NCBI GenBank assembly: GCA_029747015.1
Contig: JAKOGI010001544.1
Location: 62,501 to 126,500, forward strand
Origin: Carnegiea gigantea
Lineage: Eukaryota > Streptophyta > Magnoliopsida > Caryophyllales > Cactaceae
DNA: 64,000 nt
Reading direction: 5' to 3'
Shown here piece by piece: positions 20,879 to 33,765 of the stretch (the first letter of the stretch is position 1; each line of letters opens with the position of its first letter). The notes beneath the pieces were generated by a model. The model saw only the letters and a program-made list of their open reading frames with translations, was not told the origin of the DNA and did not search any database. The translations under genes were made by a program, and so were the position numbers.

Positions 20879-23316
20879 CTCTTTACAAATTCATGAGATT
20901 ATCAAAAATAGCCAAGCCCATTTGCATAATAGAACAGGGATTTTCTTTTAAGAGAAGAGGGTGGGAAAAGAACATAAAAATGAAAAGGATTTAAAAAAAA
21001 AAATCAAGCCAACTACCCTTCACCAACATCAGCACAACCCCCTTTTTTATTTTTTTTCCTAGAAAAACTCTTTTTCCTTCTTCCCCGTCTTTGCTACCAG
21101 ACATGCCCCCCTCTTCAACCATCCACTTGACTCCCTTTACTAGCCTCGCTGCTACGGGTGCCATTACCGACATCTCCATCATCTTCCACTTCTCTTTGCT
21201 TTGCTATGTTTGGTAAATTAGAGGTGAGCCCTAAATTCTCCTAATTTCGTTTTGCCATTTTATTTACAATTTGGTTAGTAGCTATGTTTTCTAGCTTGGT
21301 TGAATGGTAAGTTGTGCAAATTTTGTGTTATTACAGTAATTTTGAGGATGGGTATGGTTGATAGTTGGTAGCTAGCCATGGGGGAATGAAGGTTGAGGGT
21401 GGATCGTGAATATATTGGGTGCGCATAAAGTTGATTCAGTTGAATTTAGAGGAATTCTTGTATTGTGAATTTAAAGTTATTATGATGATTTTGTGGGTTG
21501 AATGGCACAGTGAGTTTGCCTATAGGCATCCATGGAAGATTGAACTTGGGTGTTGGTTGTAAAATTTAGTTCATATTAGTTAAATTGAGTGAAAATTTAA
21601 AGGATTTTGCTGAATTTTGAAAAGAACTAAAGGTTGTATGTGTGGCGTTGGACGGTTATCATGGAAAGTGATTGATGTTAAAGATGGATGAAAGAGCCAA
21701 GAAGCTAATTTTGGATTTGGAAACTTGTTAATTTAATATGAATATTAGGTTGTACACTTAGGGATATTAGGTGGTGTTTTAATGTGAAATATGTGTAGAA
21801 CTAATGATTCAAAGTAATCGTGGAGCATTATTTTTGTGGATTAATCAGAGGAGTAAAGTTAATGGTTTCGAATTAGCAACAATGATGAGTTAAGTGTTAA
21901 CGTAATGTAAAAGAGATAAGTAAGGCTTGATTCATGCCTAATTGAATTGAGAATGGTGTATCTATTGCTATTCAACTTAAACAAAAGGGTAATCCCAGTC
22001 ACTTGGGATTTTATAAATAATATTACCTCGATTTGGTTCTGAGAATGTGTAGTTGACATTGCATACAAGGGTGCTTATGAATTGGACATTCGTGGACTAA
22101 CCTTATTTTTGCTAACAAGCTATTCATTTGCAAAGCATAAAAAACTGAAAATACTAAATTAATGCCAATAACACTTACACCAATAATAACAATTTTAATA
22201 TTAATACTGACGATAAGAAAATGAATAAATAGATAGATAAACAGTAATAATGAAAATGGCACTAGTACAAAGGAAGGAAATAGTATAGCAAATTTTATGA
22301 ATCAATGATAAACAGAAAAATGAAGATTTAATTGTTGTTTATGTAAGCTATTCGTAAGATGTAGTAAATAAGAACATATCGAGTGAGGTTCTGGATTATA
22401 TGCAAAAATTGCAATAATAAAAGCTATTTATACTTTACTAAGAATAGAAAGCCTATTTGGAGCCATTTTCATCATTATTAAGCTCAAAATCACCTTTTTT
22501 TTTCCAAAAGGAAGAGAGCTTTAAAAGATTCAACTCCATCTACTGCCTATGCCTTTCGAAAATTCACATATTTTTATACAAATCAAAATCTCAAAATGTA
22601 CATTTATTTAGTGGACCATATTCGAGCATTGTTTTACCATATAATCAAGTCGACCTAACAATTATCAATTATGAGAGCTTATGCCCTCCAGTTCACCTGT
22701 GCGGCCACATGTCAGGCTTCCCAATCAGCCTGATAGGTGTAAACCTATTCAGTGATTGCCATGTACATATGAACTCATCAATTTGAGTTTCAATTTCAAA
22801 TAGTAACCAGTAACTGTTTTAATATGATTCTCTTTTCCCCCTAATTTCGAACTAAAATAAATTGAAATGCGGCCACTCCTTGGAAACAAATGAATTTTAT
22901 TGTTTATAGTATATATGTGAACGTACAGAGCCTTAGCTCACCCTTTAAACATTTTGTGTTTTCATGTTTTGGCTTGGGCATTGAAAAATTATGCATTGGG
23001 CATTGCAAGTGAAACAAGAAGGTAAACCATGGGATTTAGCAAAGCTCACGGTAACATCTTCCTTAGTCTAGGATGCCTACAAGTGATTAGATGGGTTATG
23101 GATCTATCATTTGGGTTCAACCATGTGCAGTCTACATGCCCCTTTCCTTGTGTTGTATAAATGCTATTACATCGGTGTTGAACATTCTGATTGATTAAGC
23201 ATTATCCTTTCTAGGATGGAGGTAATGCCCCAATTAGATATTTTCCAACCTTATTGACCATTTACGACTAATTAATTAGGATAGTTACTTAATTAGGAGT
23301 TGGGGCATTCAAGTTG

Positions 23317-23334
23317 TGGCATCAGAGCTAGGTT
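23317..23334 (+). other. Primer binding site, initiator tRNA-Met (B)
   Basis: TGGCATCAGAGCTAGGTT, one or two changes from the standard TGGTATCAGAGC core, five bases after the LTR end at 23311. Confidence 0.85.
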
Positions 23335-24191
23335 CGGTTTGAAGGGTTGCTGTGAGCTACAGGGTTTTTATGAGTTGTGCTAGGCTACTTAAATAAGGTG
23401 CTAAATGTGAGTTCATACATATGAGTGCATAATGAGGATGCTTTTGCAAAAATTTACCTTGCCCTTAACCTTTGGTGTTAGGCCAACCTAGTAGAGCTCA
23501 AAAGCATTGAGTTGACCTCTTGTTGGCTAACGCTCTAGGGAAGCTTACCAAGCTCGTAGCAATAAATCTGTAGAGTTTAGGGTTGCTTGTTTGTTTTATA
23601 AGGATAACTTTAATCTAGTGGTCCTCTTAAGATATATAGACATACTTAATGCTTAAGTATGGCAATGTTTCAGACATGATACGAGAATGACGTTCGCAAA
23701 TTCTTATATGATTAATTTAGTACTAGATCACTTCTTACTTTCTGGACAAGGGAAATGAATTATCTTATAATATCATTGTAATAAATTAATATAAATAGAC
23801 ATTGCAATAGTCCAAATGTATTAGGACCTGCTGCATTATCATAGGCACTTTGCAGTAATAATTTACTATAGTGAATTATATGATAACAATCCAAGGGCGG
23901 TATGCTACTTGATATTGCATGGGTTATATGAAGGAAGATCAGGTCGTCATGTAAAGAAAGTGTTGCAAACGATTTGTTTTAAGATTATGTGAACCTATGT
24001 AGGTCATAAAAGCTACATGCATATCCCAATCACTGCATCTTAAGCATGTTCTACCACTATGTATGTATTAGAAGTTCGTTCCAATTACACATTATGACTT
24101 TGGACCCTTGACTATGGTTATAAGACCAGACATATCCTAACTGAGGTATCAACTAGAGTGATGAGGTTTGGACATTCTCAAAGTGCATATG

Positions 24192-24193
<2 letters not shown>

Positions 24194-24242
<49 letters not shown>
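24194..24242. repeat. (AG)n microsatellite
   Basis: About 24 uninterrupted AG units, followed by imperfect GAGA-rich sequence to about 24282. Lies in B's interior. Confidence 0.97.
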
Positions 24243-24245
<3 letters not shown>

Positions 24246-25250
24246 GCAAGAGAGAGCGAGAAAGAGAGAGAAGAGAAGAGAAATCGTACACTTGAGATTG
24301 TATAGTCCACTTGAGGATGTTACGTACCTATTATGAGGTTAACATAGACCTTAAGGTGACATGAGAATAACCAGAGAGTGATTTGATTGCAAAATGCTCA
24401 TTAGGATATTTTGAGAAAACAAAAATATACATAGCTTCTTGCAGGTTTTCATTGTGTGGATTACGTAATATGACTTTTTAAGGTGAGATATATTGCTTAG
24501 GCAAAAAAATCATATATATTGAGTTCAAAAAGATTTGACCCTATAGGGTATAAAATGAAGAGAAGTAAAAAAAAAAAAAAAAAGGAAAAAGTCATTGTGG
24601 CTAAACAAAGATTAGGGAAAACAAAGAGAGAAGGGGCATGGGTGAATAAATGAAAGCTTGTGCTTCAGCTACTAATTCACCAAGGGTGAAAGGCATTATA
24701 TTACCATGGGCTTATAGGCATCGCAATGTTATATGGAGCAGGAATCACAAGAGAAGGGAATGAGATATAAAGATGATGAAATCATCATAGCAATAAGAGT
24801 GGTGGTTGGTAGCCTAAGGCATATCACCTGAAGCATCGAGTTATACATGTGGAATCTAGGGAAGAGGATTCAAAGAAGTGGTACATATGTACCTATATTG
24901 TATATTACTACATACCATATTCTAGGCATTTGAGGGTCATAATCTATGTTCTAGCCTGTGAGTGGGCATAATCGATAGTTATGATTTAGGGTAGTGAATG
25001 AGAAATAGAGAAGCACAATAGAACTACAATCTTTTCATTGTATGAACTGGATATTTGACCTTATCTTTTTGCAACCCCTTTCTTAGGGAATTACCATAAT
25101 TTATTGTCTTATTCTAGAAGATATTGCCTCAATTGAACCCCTGATTTGGCAGTAAAGGGGTTATAGAACAAGTAGGATATAGGAAGATCTTATAGAAGGA
25201 TTGAAATAGGTGACCTTCTTTTAAGCATATCAAACCCATGTCATATATAC

Positions 25251-25251
<1 letters not shown>

Positions 25252-25320
<69 letters not shown>
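25252..25320. repeat. (GT)n microsatellite
   Basis: About 33 GT units with two GC interruptions (GCGTGTGCGT near 25281-25290), preceded by ATATATACATAT. Lies in B's interior. Confidence 0.97.
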
Positions 25321-25323
<3 letters not shown>

Positions 25324-28300
25324 CCCGTATTGATTTAACGGAGCCTATAATAACCTTTGACAACTAACCTAAGGCTTCCCTATACATACCGTGTAGTCAT
25401 TTAACAAAACCTTTAGGAGTTTTCCAATTACAACTAGGTACCAGTCGTGCCTATGCCCTTTTGTAGTCCCATCCAACCAACTGTTTAAGATTTGCTGACG
25501 TGTTATTTGCCAAAATTGCCTAATTACCTTAGCAATTTCCTACTGAATCCCATTGAATCATTTCATGACATTAATCTTTATGTAGAGTCCTGACCATCAA
25601 GATGGACTGTCATTGTCTTGCTTCTAATTCTTATTTTTGCTCATATTACTTCTTATGGTTTTTCTTTCCTTATTAATTAGTGTCGTACTATTATGTAATA
25701 AATCTTGCTTTTTGCTATCCTCTTTCGCTATCATTCTTGAAACTATTTCATCCACTGAGGATTATTTCCTCACATCTTGGAGAATAGTCAATTGAGCAAG
25801 CTAGTGAGCAAAGTTTTCTCCCTTTTATAATACTTTCACCCTTTCCTTGAGTATTTTAGAGTTACCCACCAATGTTCTTATGAGCACTGTTCAAATGTCT
25901 CTAGTTACCCTTTGAATGTAAGGCTAGCTTGTTTCCTACATCCTTGCTTTCCATTCTAGTACTCTTATAACCCATTCAACTTGAAAAAGAAAAAGAAAAA
26001 CAAAAATTTGATCTTTTGGTATGTTCTTTTCACTTTTATGAATAAATTAGTAACCATCGCGACCTTTTGTCCTTTGTGGTCACAGAAACCTACATGTGAA
26101 CTCTTTCATAACTATTGAAAGACACCCTTGTAGAAGTTTTGCTACATGTAATCACACCTGTTCCTACTTTCGATCCTCACCATAAGTTAAAGGGAAAAAG
26201 AATGACATCACCATCACATCAATTCCTACTGCCCAAACATTTTAATTATGTGACTTTCAGTCATTTTAATAAAGATAGATAAGCTATACTCTAATCCTGG
26301 GTCAGTAACTTATAAGTTTATTCTTTGCATTAGCGATACTTGACCTACCCTCAACCATTTAAGCATTATCTAGAGCGTTTATTTTATTATTCATTTGGCT
26401 TTTAAATTAATATGAAATGCTCTTTTCCTATGTAACTAATGCTTGCAACCATTTAATTCTTAATACCCCCATTCTTGAATTATTTATGCTTATAATTATT
26501 TTCATGGTACTTGTCTCATCTTATCATTTTCCTTACCCATCATTTCATGATCAATTATCCGTCCTTTAATAAAAAATTTTACATCAACAATATTCTTGCC
26601 ACTTTTTGTCTTTGACTTATTTCTCCTTTGGTCATCTTGATTTGTTCATTTGCCTTATTTCCTTATTATTGCATTAGCTCTTTGATCCAGATCATTTAGT
26701 GGTTTATTGGTGATATCCAAACATTGCCAATTAGAGCTTGCCTTTCGCATTGATGCCCTCTCTTCTAATATTTCTCATATTTGTTTAATCTGTCTTATCT
26801 CCAAAGTTAGTTCTTTTCAATGTTATTTAATATGGTTGTTTTATTCCAAACTTCTTGATCCTCAAGAGTACTTATACCTTTCATCTTGCATGATTAACCA
26901 TGTATTTGAATATGATTGTTAACTACATAATACATTTTTATTCAGCCTTTAAATGACTGTCAACCGTCTAAAACTTTTGATTTTCATCATTTCTTTCTTT
27001 ATTTCACTGAAAGCACATTTATGCACATAGCTTGCATCCTGTTATTCAGAGTCATCTGCCCATACTGCGTGTCTCGAATTAAAGATGTAATGCAGTTTCC
27101 ACAAATATGGGTGGATGTGTGATCATTACGATACCACCATTCTGCTAATTTCAAGACTCTACCCTAGAAATGATCGTCATTCTAATCTATTTAATCTCGT
27201 CAAGTTAGTTGAACTTGCTTCATACAAACATAACTTATTTTTGCAAAGCTATTATGTATTAAATCTAGGATGTCATACACACTGCTTATACAAAGGAATC
27301 TATTGCACTTACTTTATGGACTTTGGTCAGAAGGGATGCCTGTTGAAACTTAACTATTATGATTCTGGTTGTAATTCAATTACTAAATTCTAGTATAACT
27401 GAAATGTCATCCTCTTCTTAGTTGCTTTCTACTCCTTTCTTCAAACCTCCGTCTGGCCGTCATTTATATGCCCTACATTGGACATCATAACCATTTCTTT
27501 CTTTAGCATATCAGTATTGTATTTGCGATTTCGATATTTAACCACACCTTTAGCATGAAGACTACTTGAGCAGTCCACTTTTCGCCTGGATGGCTCAAAT
27601 GCTCGTAATTCAATTCTAGTTATATGATGGTTCTAAAACCTAATCGAGGGATAAGAGTTGCTATTAGAAATAGCATTAAGTGAGTGAATAATCTTACCAT
27701 CTTATTTTGAATACTCAAATCTTCTCTCTTTACAAAAAACATAAACTAACCTATTATTCATCTTTTTAACCGCGCACTCTACTTGAGATGGCATGGAACG
27801 TTCATCTTTGACAGTGAATTCTCTTGCAATATATATATGCATGCTGTTATTTTTGTGACCTTCTATTTTAAATTCTTAGTACACTCACAGCTCCCTTAAT
27901 CTAGCCATCCCACGGCAATCTTTTCTTTTTAATCACTTCTAGCTGTACTATTCATTTCTTTTAAGAGTAATGACTTATTTGGTTATCATCTTCATGACCC
28001 CTATCCTTGTAAGCATTCATTTTTAATGTCAAAATTAGATCCAGTAAATCTATGCCTAGGTTGATAATGGAGGTTGTTGGGGGAAAAAAAAAAATTGGAG
28101 CCATAAGATAGAACACAAGATAATTAGGCCAAAAGGTACTACAGACTCAAGTCATAGGATAGGATCGAGTCTCATTACATTGTTGATAACCTTGTCCTCA
28201 GTGGGCACATGTTTCGATTAAGAATGCAAAATGTGGACATGAAGCATTGATTATTGTGCTAGAGTTAATCCAAGCAACAAGAAGGAGAGTAAAGAAAATA

Positions 28301-28439
28301 CAAAAGCATATTAGGACTACCTAAAGCTGACAAAAGAGTTGCGCTGATAAAGGGGAGACTATTAGAGATCCAAGTGACTAATAAAGTATTTTTTTAAGGT
28401 ATTACCATTAAGGATGTCAAGAAGTCTAATGCCAAGGAA

Positions 28440-28760
28440 AAAATGTGCTCTAAGTACATCAGACCCTCTAACATCACTAAAAAATTAAACCTAGTGGCTT
28501 ATAGTCTACCTTTATTAGCAGAGATTGAGTGCGTGTATAGTGTTTTCCAGATTTCACTTCTTAAAAATGTGTTCTTGGTCCAAATCACAACAACGTGACA
28601 GAGTCTATAAAGTTCACTTAAAGCTTGTCATACAAGGAATGTTTTTTCTACAAACACTAGATTATAGCATCAAGCAGCTTTGTAGTAAGATCATACCATT
28701 GGTTAAAGTGCTTTGGACTCACAATGCTCCTAGAAGACCAAGCAAGAAATGAGAAACAAA
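28440..28760 (+). pseudogene. Integrase C-terminus and chromodomain remnant (B)
   Basis: The only recognisable coding part of B. From 28440 one frame reads KMCSKYIRPSNITKKLNLVA, then YSLPLLAEIECVYSVFQISL, matching the GPY-type end of gypsy integrase (normally K-Y-I-G-P-Y … V-A-Y-R-L … V-F-H-V-S). In another frame, near 28690-28740, IPLVKVLWTHNAP matches the chromodomain strand that follows in chromoviruses. At least one frameshift separates them. The PPT and 3' LTR follow within 100 bp, as expected for the end of pol. Confidence 0.78.
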
Positions 28761-28830
28761 AATCCCTGCATGTTCTGATATAAATCAAGTACATCTTTTA
28801 AACTTCTAAGTTTTGAGGACAAAACTTAAT

Positions 28831-28844
28831 TTAAAAGGGGAAGG
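28831..28844 (+). other. Polypurine tract of B
   Basis: TTAAAAGGGGAAGG, one base before the 3' LTR start TATAATAGCCC at 28846. Confidence 0.8.
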
Positions 28845-28845
28845 T

Positions 28846-31693
28846 TATAATAGCCCAAAACTAATCCACATTAATTACTCTAGTTAATTTTAATTTAATA
28901 AAGTGGAGCACTACATTTCAATTCGGCATTTGAAATATTTATGCGATTTCATATTGAAATGGCAAAGCAGCCTTAAAATAAGATTCAGTAAGGGTTCGTA
29001 TAAAATTATTCGATATTTATAAATAAAAATAAATTAGCATATTCATAAAAATGATTTAAAGTGATATTCTCATGGAAGACAATAGTGAGAAATAATTATT
29101 ATGATATATTTATATATGGTATGTAAATCAAACAATAATGCGAATAAATGAATAAATAAATGTAAAAACATATATTACTAAGTGTAGGTGGAATAGACAA
29201 TTTTCTCCTTAAAAATCAAGAGATTACTAAAAATGGCCAAGCCCATTTGCATAGTAGAAGAGGGATTTCCTTTTAAGAGAAAATGGCTGGGAAAAGAAGA
29301 TGAAAATAAAAAGGAATTTTTTTTTAAAAAAAAAATCAAGCTAACACCTCCCCTTCACCGACATCAACACACCCTTCTTCTTTCATTTTTTCTAGCCAAG
29401 CTCTTTTTCCTTTTTCCCCCGCTTTGCTACAGACACGCCCTCCTATTCAGCTACCTACATGACTTCCCTTCCTAGCTTCGCCGCTACTGTCGCCGACCTG
29501 GGTGACACACGTCGCCATTGCTAGTATCATCACTGACATCTCCATCATCATCTTCCACATTGGCCATGTTTGGCGTATTGGATTTGAGCCCTAAATTTTT
29601 CGCATTTGATTTTTCCATTTTATTCACAATTTGGTTAGTAACTATGTTTTCTAGCTCGATTAAATTGTAAATTATGCGCATTTAGTGTCATTAAAGTAAT
29701 TTAAAGGATTGACATGGTTGAGAGCTAGTAGCTAGCCATGGACGAATGAAGAATAAGGGTCAGTTATGAATTGGATGCTCATAAAGTTGATTAGGTTGAA
29801 TTTGAAGGTATTCTTGTGTTGTGAATTTAATGTTATTATGATGATTTTGGGGGTTGAGTGGCTAGTTGCTGGGGGGTATCCATGGAAGATTGAGTTTGTG
29901 TGTGGGATGTGAAATTGAGTTCATATGAGTTAAATTGGGTGAAGATTGAAAGGATTTTGTTGAATTTTGAAAAGAATTAAACATTATATGTGTGGTGTTG
30001 CATGATACCATGAAAGGGGATTGATGTTGAAGATGGAGGAAACAGGGAAGAAGATAATTTTGAGATTTCAAAACTTGTAAATTTAATATAAGTCCTGGAC
30101 TGTACGTTTAGGTAGATTGGAGGGTGTTTGGATGTCGAGTATGTTAGTACTAATGAATTAAAGTAATTGTAGAGCTTGATTTTTGTGGATTAATCAAAGG
30201 ATAAAGTTAATAGTTTAGAATTAGCGACAATGATGATTTAAATGTTAATGTAACCTAAAAGGAATAGGTGTGGCTTGATTCATGCCTAAGTGCATTGAGA
30301 ATGGTCTATCCGTTGCACTCAACCCAAACAAAAGGGAGTTAGTTGAGATTTTGTAAACAATATCACCTCGATTTGGTTTCGAGGAATCTCTATTACACAT
30401 TGCAAACAAGGGTGCTTATGAATTAGACATTCATGGACTAACCTTATTTTTGCTTGCAAGCTATTGATTTATAAAGAATAAAATAATAATAATACTAATA
30501 ATAATAATATTAATATTAATATTTATAATAACAGCAATAACACTAACACCAATAATAACAATATTAACATTAATACGAAAAATAAGAAAATAAATATATG
30601 AATAGATAAATAGCAATGGTGATAACGACAATAGTACAAAGTAGGGGACATAATATAGCAAATTTCATGAATCAGTGGTGAATGAAAAAAATGAAGATTT
30701 AATTGTTGTTTACGTAAGCTAATGGCAAGACATCGAAAACAAGAATATAGCAATGAGATTGTAGATTGTATATAAAAATTGTAATAATAAAAGCTGTTTA
30801 TACTTTACTAATGATACAAAGCATATTTGAAGCAGAAGTAAGGCCACTTTCATTGTTATCAGCTCAAAATGAATTTTTTTGAAAGGAACAGTGATTTTAA
30901 AACATTCAGACAGATTTACTATCTATGCATTTCGAAAATTCATATATTTCTACACAAATCAAAAATATCAAAATGTACAATTATTTAATGGATTATTTTC
31001 GAGCATGGGTTTGCCACATAATGAAATGGACCCACCAATTATCATTTATGAGGGCTTATGCCCTCCAGTTCACCCTTCCATGGCCTCTGGTTAAACTTCC
31101 CGATCGCCTAGGAGGTATAAACCTATTCAATGGTCGTCATGTACATATGAGCTCATCAGTTTGCATTTCAATTTCATATAATAACCGATAATAATTTTAA
31201 TATAATTCTCTCTTCTCCCTGATTTCGATCTAAAATGAATTGAAATGCGATGGCTCTCTGAAAAGAAAATGAAATTTATTCTTTAAAACATAGTGGTGAA
31301 TGTACTCAGCATCAGCTCACCCTTTGAACATTTTGTGTTTTCATGTTTTATGTTGGGCATTGAAAAGTTATGCATTGGGTATCGCAAGCGAGGCAAGTAG
31401 TTAATCAATGGGAATTAATGAAGCTTATAGTGTCATCTTTCTTAGTCTTGTGGTGCCTGTAAGCAACTAGGTGGGTTATGAATCTATCGTTTGGGTTCAA
31501 GCATATGCAGTCTATACACCACTTACCTTGCATTGTATAAACGTTGTTGCATTAGTGTTGAGCATTCTAAATGATAAAGCGTTATCTTTTCTAGGATAGT
31601 GGTGATGCCCTAATTAGATACTTTTCCACCTTATAGACCATTAACAACTAATTAATTGATGATAATTACATGATTAGGAGTTGGGGCGTTACA
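28846..31693 (+). mobile_element. 3' LTR of B
   Basis: 2848 bp, uninterrupted, collinear with the two halves of the 5' LTR. Starts TATAATAGCCC (TG changed to TA) and ends GGGGCGTTACA. The AAT-rich stretch near 30480-30600 is a local simple repeat. Frames such as 29233-29475 and 30925-31191 have no support as genes. Confidence 0.88.
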
Positions 31694-32450
31694 TTGACTA
31701 ACTTTCAAAAGGTGTTAAAAAGGTGCAAGGATAAGCATTTAACCCTTAATTGGAAAAATGTCATTTTATATTAAAAAAGGGGATTCTTTGGGGTTATATT
31801 ATCTCTAATAAGGGGGATATACGTAGATAAGGCCAAAGTGGATTTGATTACAAACCTTCCCCTCCTACTTATGCAAAAGACAAATGATCTTTTCTTAGAC
31901 ATGTTAGTTTTAATAAGGGATTCATTAAGGACTTTAGCAAGATTAATAACCCTTTATCCTCATTCGTAGCTAAGGATATGCTCTTTCACTTCTCGAAAGA
32001 CTATGAGGTGGCATTTATAAAGCTTAAAGAGGCATTGACAACCGCTCTCATTTTGCATCCTTCCATTTGGGGACACTAATTTGAGCTCATGTGTGAAGCT
32101 TCTGACTATGCAGTAGGGTAGTTTTGGGTCAAAGAATTAATAAGAAGTCCCGTGTAATTGACTATACGAGTCATACTTTGAATGTAGTGTAAGGGTATTA
32201 CATCGTGATCGAGAAGGAGTTTCTAGCAGTAGTCTTTGGTTTTAAAAAGTTTAGACCCCACCTTATAGGGACTGATGTGGTTGTTTTTACAATGATTCCA
32301 CTTTGAAACACCTTTTTAATTAAAAGATGCCAAACCTAGACTTATTCCAAGGATCACACCACTTTAAGAGTTTGATTGTGAAAGCAAAGATCGAAAGGGT
32401 CCAAACTCCTGTAGCAAACCTTCTTTCTAGGATTGTGATTGGTGATGCAT
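31694..32450 (+). pseudogene. Athila-type pol, RT end and RNase H (element A, part 2)
   Basis: Continues the reverse transcriptase frame broken at 9389: LTNFQKVLKRCKDKHLTLNW, then DKAKVDLI, with stops. RNase H is marked by ASDYAVG near 32100 and KDAKP-like text near 32325, followed by RIVIGDACETPICECFSDEQ (32327-32566 open). Many single-base indels. When the 22.3 kb B insertion and one copy of its duplication are set aside, the coding frame is continuous across the site, the strongest evidence that B landed inside A. Confidence 0.85.
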
Positions 32451-33765
32451 GTGAGACCCCTATTTGTGAATGTTTTTCAGATGAGCAATTTTTTGGGGAT
32501 CAATTAGAGTTGTGGTATACTAACATTTTCAGTTACTTGGTGACAGGAGAATGCCTAGGGAATTGACTAAAGATGATAAGGCACATTTCCTTGCATTGGC
32601 TAGGTTTCTATATGGGATGATCCCTATTTGTTCAACTATTGCCAAGAGCAAATCATTAGAAGGTGTGTGTCTAATATCCAAATTCTTAGTGTCCTATCAT
32701 TTTGTCATAACTATGCATGTGGGGGCACTTTAGTAGAAGGAAGGCCACTGTAAAAATTCTCAAATGCGGTTTACATTGGCTGATGCTATTTGAGGATGCC
32801 AATGAATATTTTAAATGTTGCATGCACTATCAACAATTAGGAAAACTTGGTAGGAAGGATATGGTGCCCCTCACCCCCATTATTGTGGTTAATACATTTG
32901 ATGTGTGAGGAATTGATTTCATAAGGTTGTTTTCCAAGTAATTTAGGAATGAATATATTCTTTTATGTGTCGATTACTTATCTAAGTAGATTGAGGCTAC
33001 CCCCATAAGAATAAATGAGACTATAGCAGTCATTATGTTCTATGAAGAATATCATTGTCCATTATGGGATACCTTGTGTTATTATAAGTGACTAAGAACC
33101 CGTTTAAAAATACATCTTTTAACAAATTGTTAAAGGTCTTCCATCATTCACCGAATGGCTACCCTATACATCCTCAAACCAACGATAAAGTGGAAGTGTC
33201 TAATTATTCAATCAAACAAATATTAAAGAAGGCTATGACCAAAAATAGGAGGGATTAAACGGATAAATTGATTGACGCTTTGTGGACCTATCAAATGCCC
33301 TTTAAGACTCATTAGGCATGTCACCTTATAGGGCGTACCTATTGAGCTTGAGGATCGAGCTTGGTGGGTAATTAGAAACCTCAATTATGATTTGAATACT
33401 GCCGGTGAAGAGAGAAAGTTAAGCTTAATGTACTCAAGGGGAATAGAAGGGAAGCTTAGTTGAACACTAAATTGAGCAAAGAAACGACCAAAATATTTTA
33501 TAATAAGCGCATTAATAGAAAAGAGTTCTCTGAGGGGAAAAAAGTTCTTTATATGGTTCTAGACTTCGCCTATTTTCTGGAAAACTTAGGTCTAGATAGA
33601 CCATCCTTTCGAGGTTGTAAAAGTATTTCATCATGGATTAATTAGGATCAAGAACTCCACAAATAACCACACATTCAAGGTCAATGGTCATAGGTTAAAG
33701 GTATTCTTGGAAATGCCTAGTGAGGAGGATGTGGAATGTCTCTTTCTTGATTAGGCTTCTTAATA
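32451..33765 (+). pseudogene. Athila-type integrase (element A, part 3)
   Basis: A nearly full-span integrase in several frames. A linker (LTKDDKAHFLALARFLYG) leads to the HHCC zinc-finger region at about 32695-32850: both His survive (YHFVITMH), but a Cys is changed (CCMHYQQ). GRKDMVPLTPIIVVNTFDV starts the core. The D,D-35-E residues are visible: Asp at 32972 (CVDY), Asp at 33090 (IISD) and Glu at 33193 (KVEVSN). The C-terminal part ends in HTFKVNGHRLK near 33670-33700. Stops at several places, including right after the second Asp, abolish function. Closest in kind to Athila/Calypso pol, which lacks a chromodomain. Confidence 0.87.

Larger units (their letters stand above)
9390..23311 (+). 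mobile_element. 5' LTR of B, split by C
   Basis: Two parts, 9390-9741 and 20874-23311, together about 2.79 kb, align with the 3' LTR (2.85 kb). The break at 9741/20874 matches a continuous stretch around 29200 in the 3' LTR. It ends GGGGCATTCA (GGGGCGTTACA in the other copy) just before the PBS. An AAT-rich stretch near 22141-22240 has a longer counterpart at 30480-30600. Confidence 0.85.
23335..28439 (+). mobile_element. Interior of B, largely unassignable
   Basis: About 5.1 kb where gag, protease, RT and RNase H of B should be. I could not recognise any of these on either strand. The middle part (about 25320-28030) is T- and C-rich on the plus strand, with only short frames. Two microsatellites sit inside. 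Possible explanations are extreme decay, replacement by unrelated DNA, or a large-derivative element. Frames at 26707-26922 and 27115-27393 have no recognisable similarity. Confidence 0.5.
9390..31693 (+). mobile_element. Chromovirus-type Ty3/gypsy element B (contains C)
   Basis: The 5' LTR is 9390-9741 plus 20874-23311, split by C. The 3' LTR is 28846-31693. Element features: initiator-Met-type PBS at 23317, an integrase C-terminal and chromodomain remnant near 28440-28760, and PPT at 28831-28844. LTR termini are TGTAATAACCC and GGGGCGTTACA, typical of plant chromoviruses. It interrupts the reverse transcriptase frame of element A and is flanked by TTGTC/TTGAC. Without C it is about 11.2 kb. 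LTR starts differ at roughly 20 of 125 positions by hand count, older than C. Most of the interior cannot be assigned. Confidence 0.85.

Noticed and set aside
22457..22786. 109-codon frame, plus strand
   Set aside because: Lies in B's 5' LTR. The counterpart at 30879-31191 is in different frames, so there is no sign of coding conservation.
29233..31191. Frames of 66-88 codons in B's 3' LTR
   Set aside because: They lie in LTR sequence and match no domain that I recognise.
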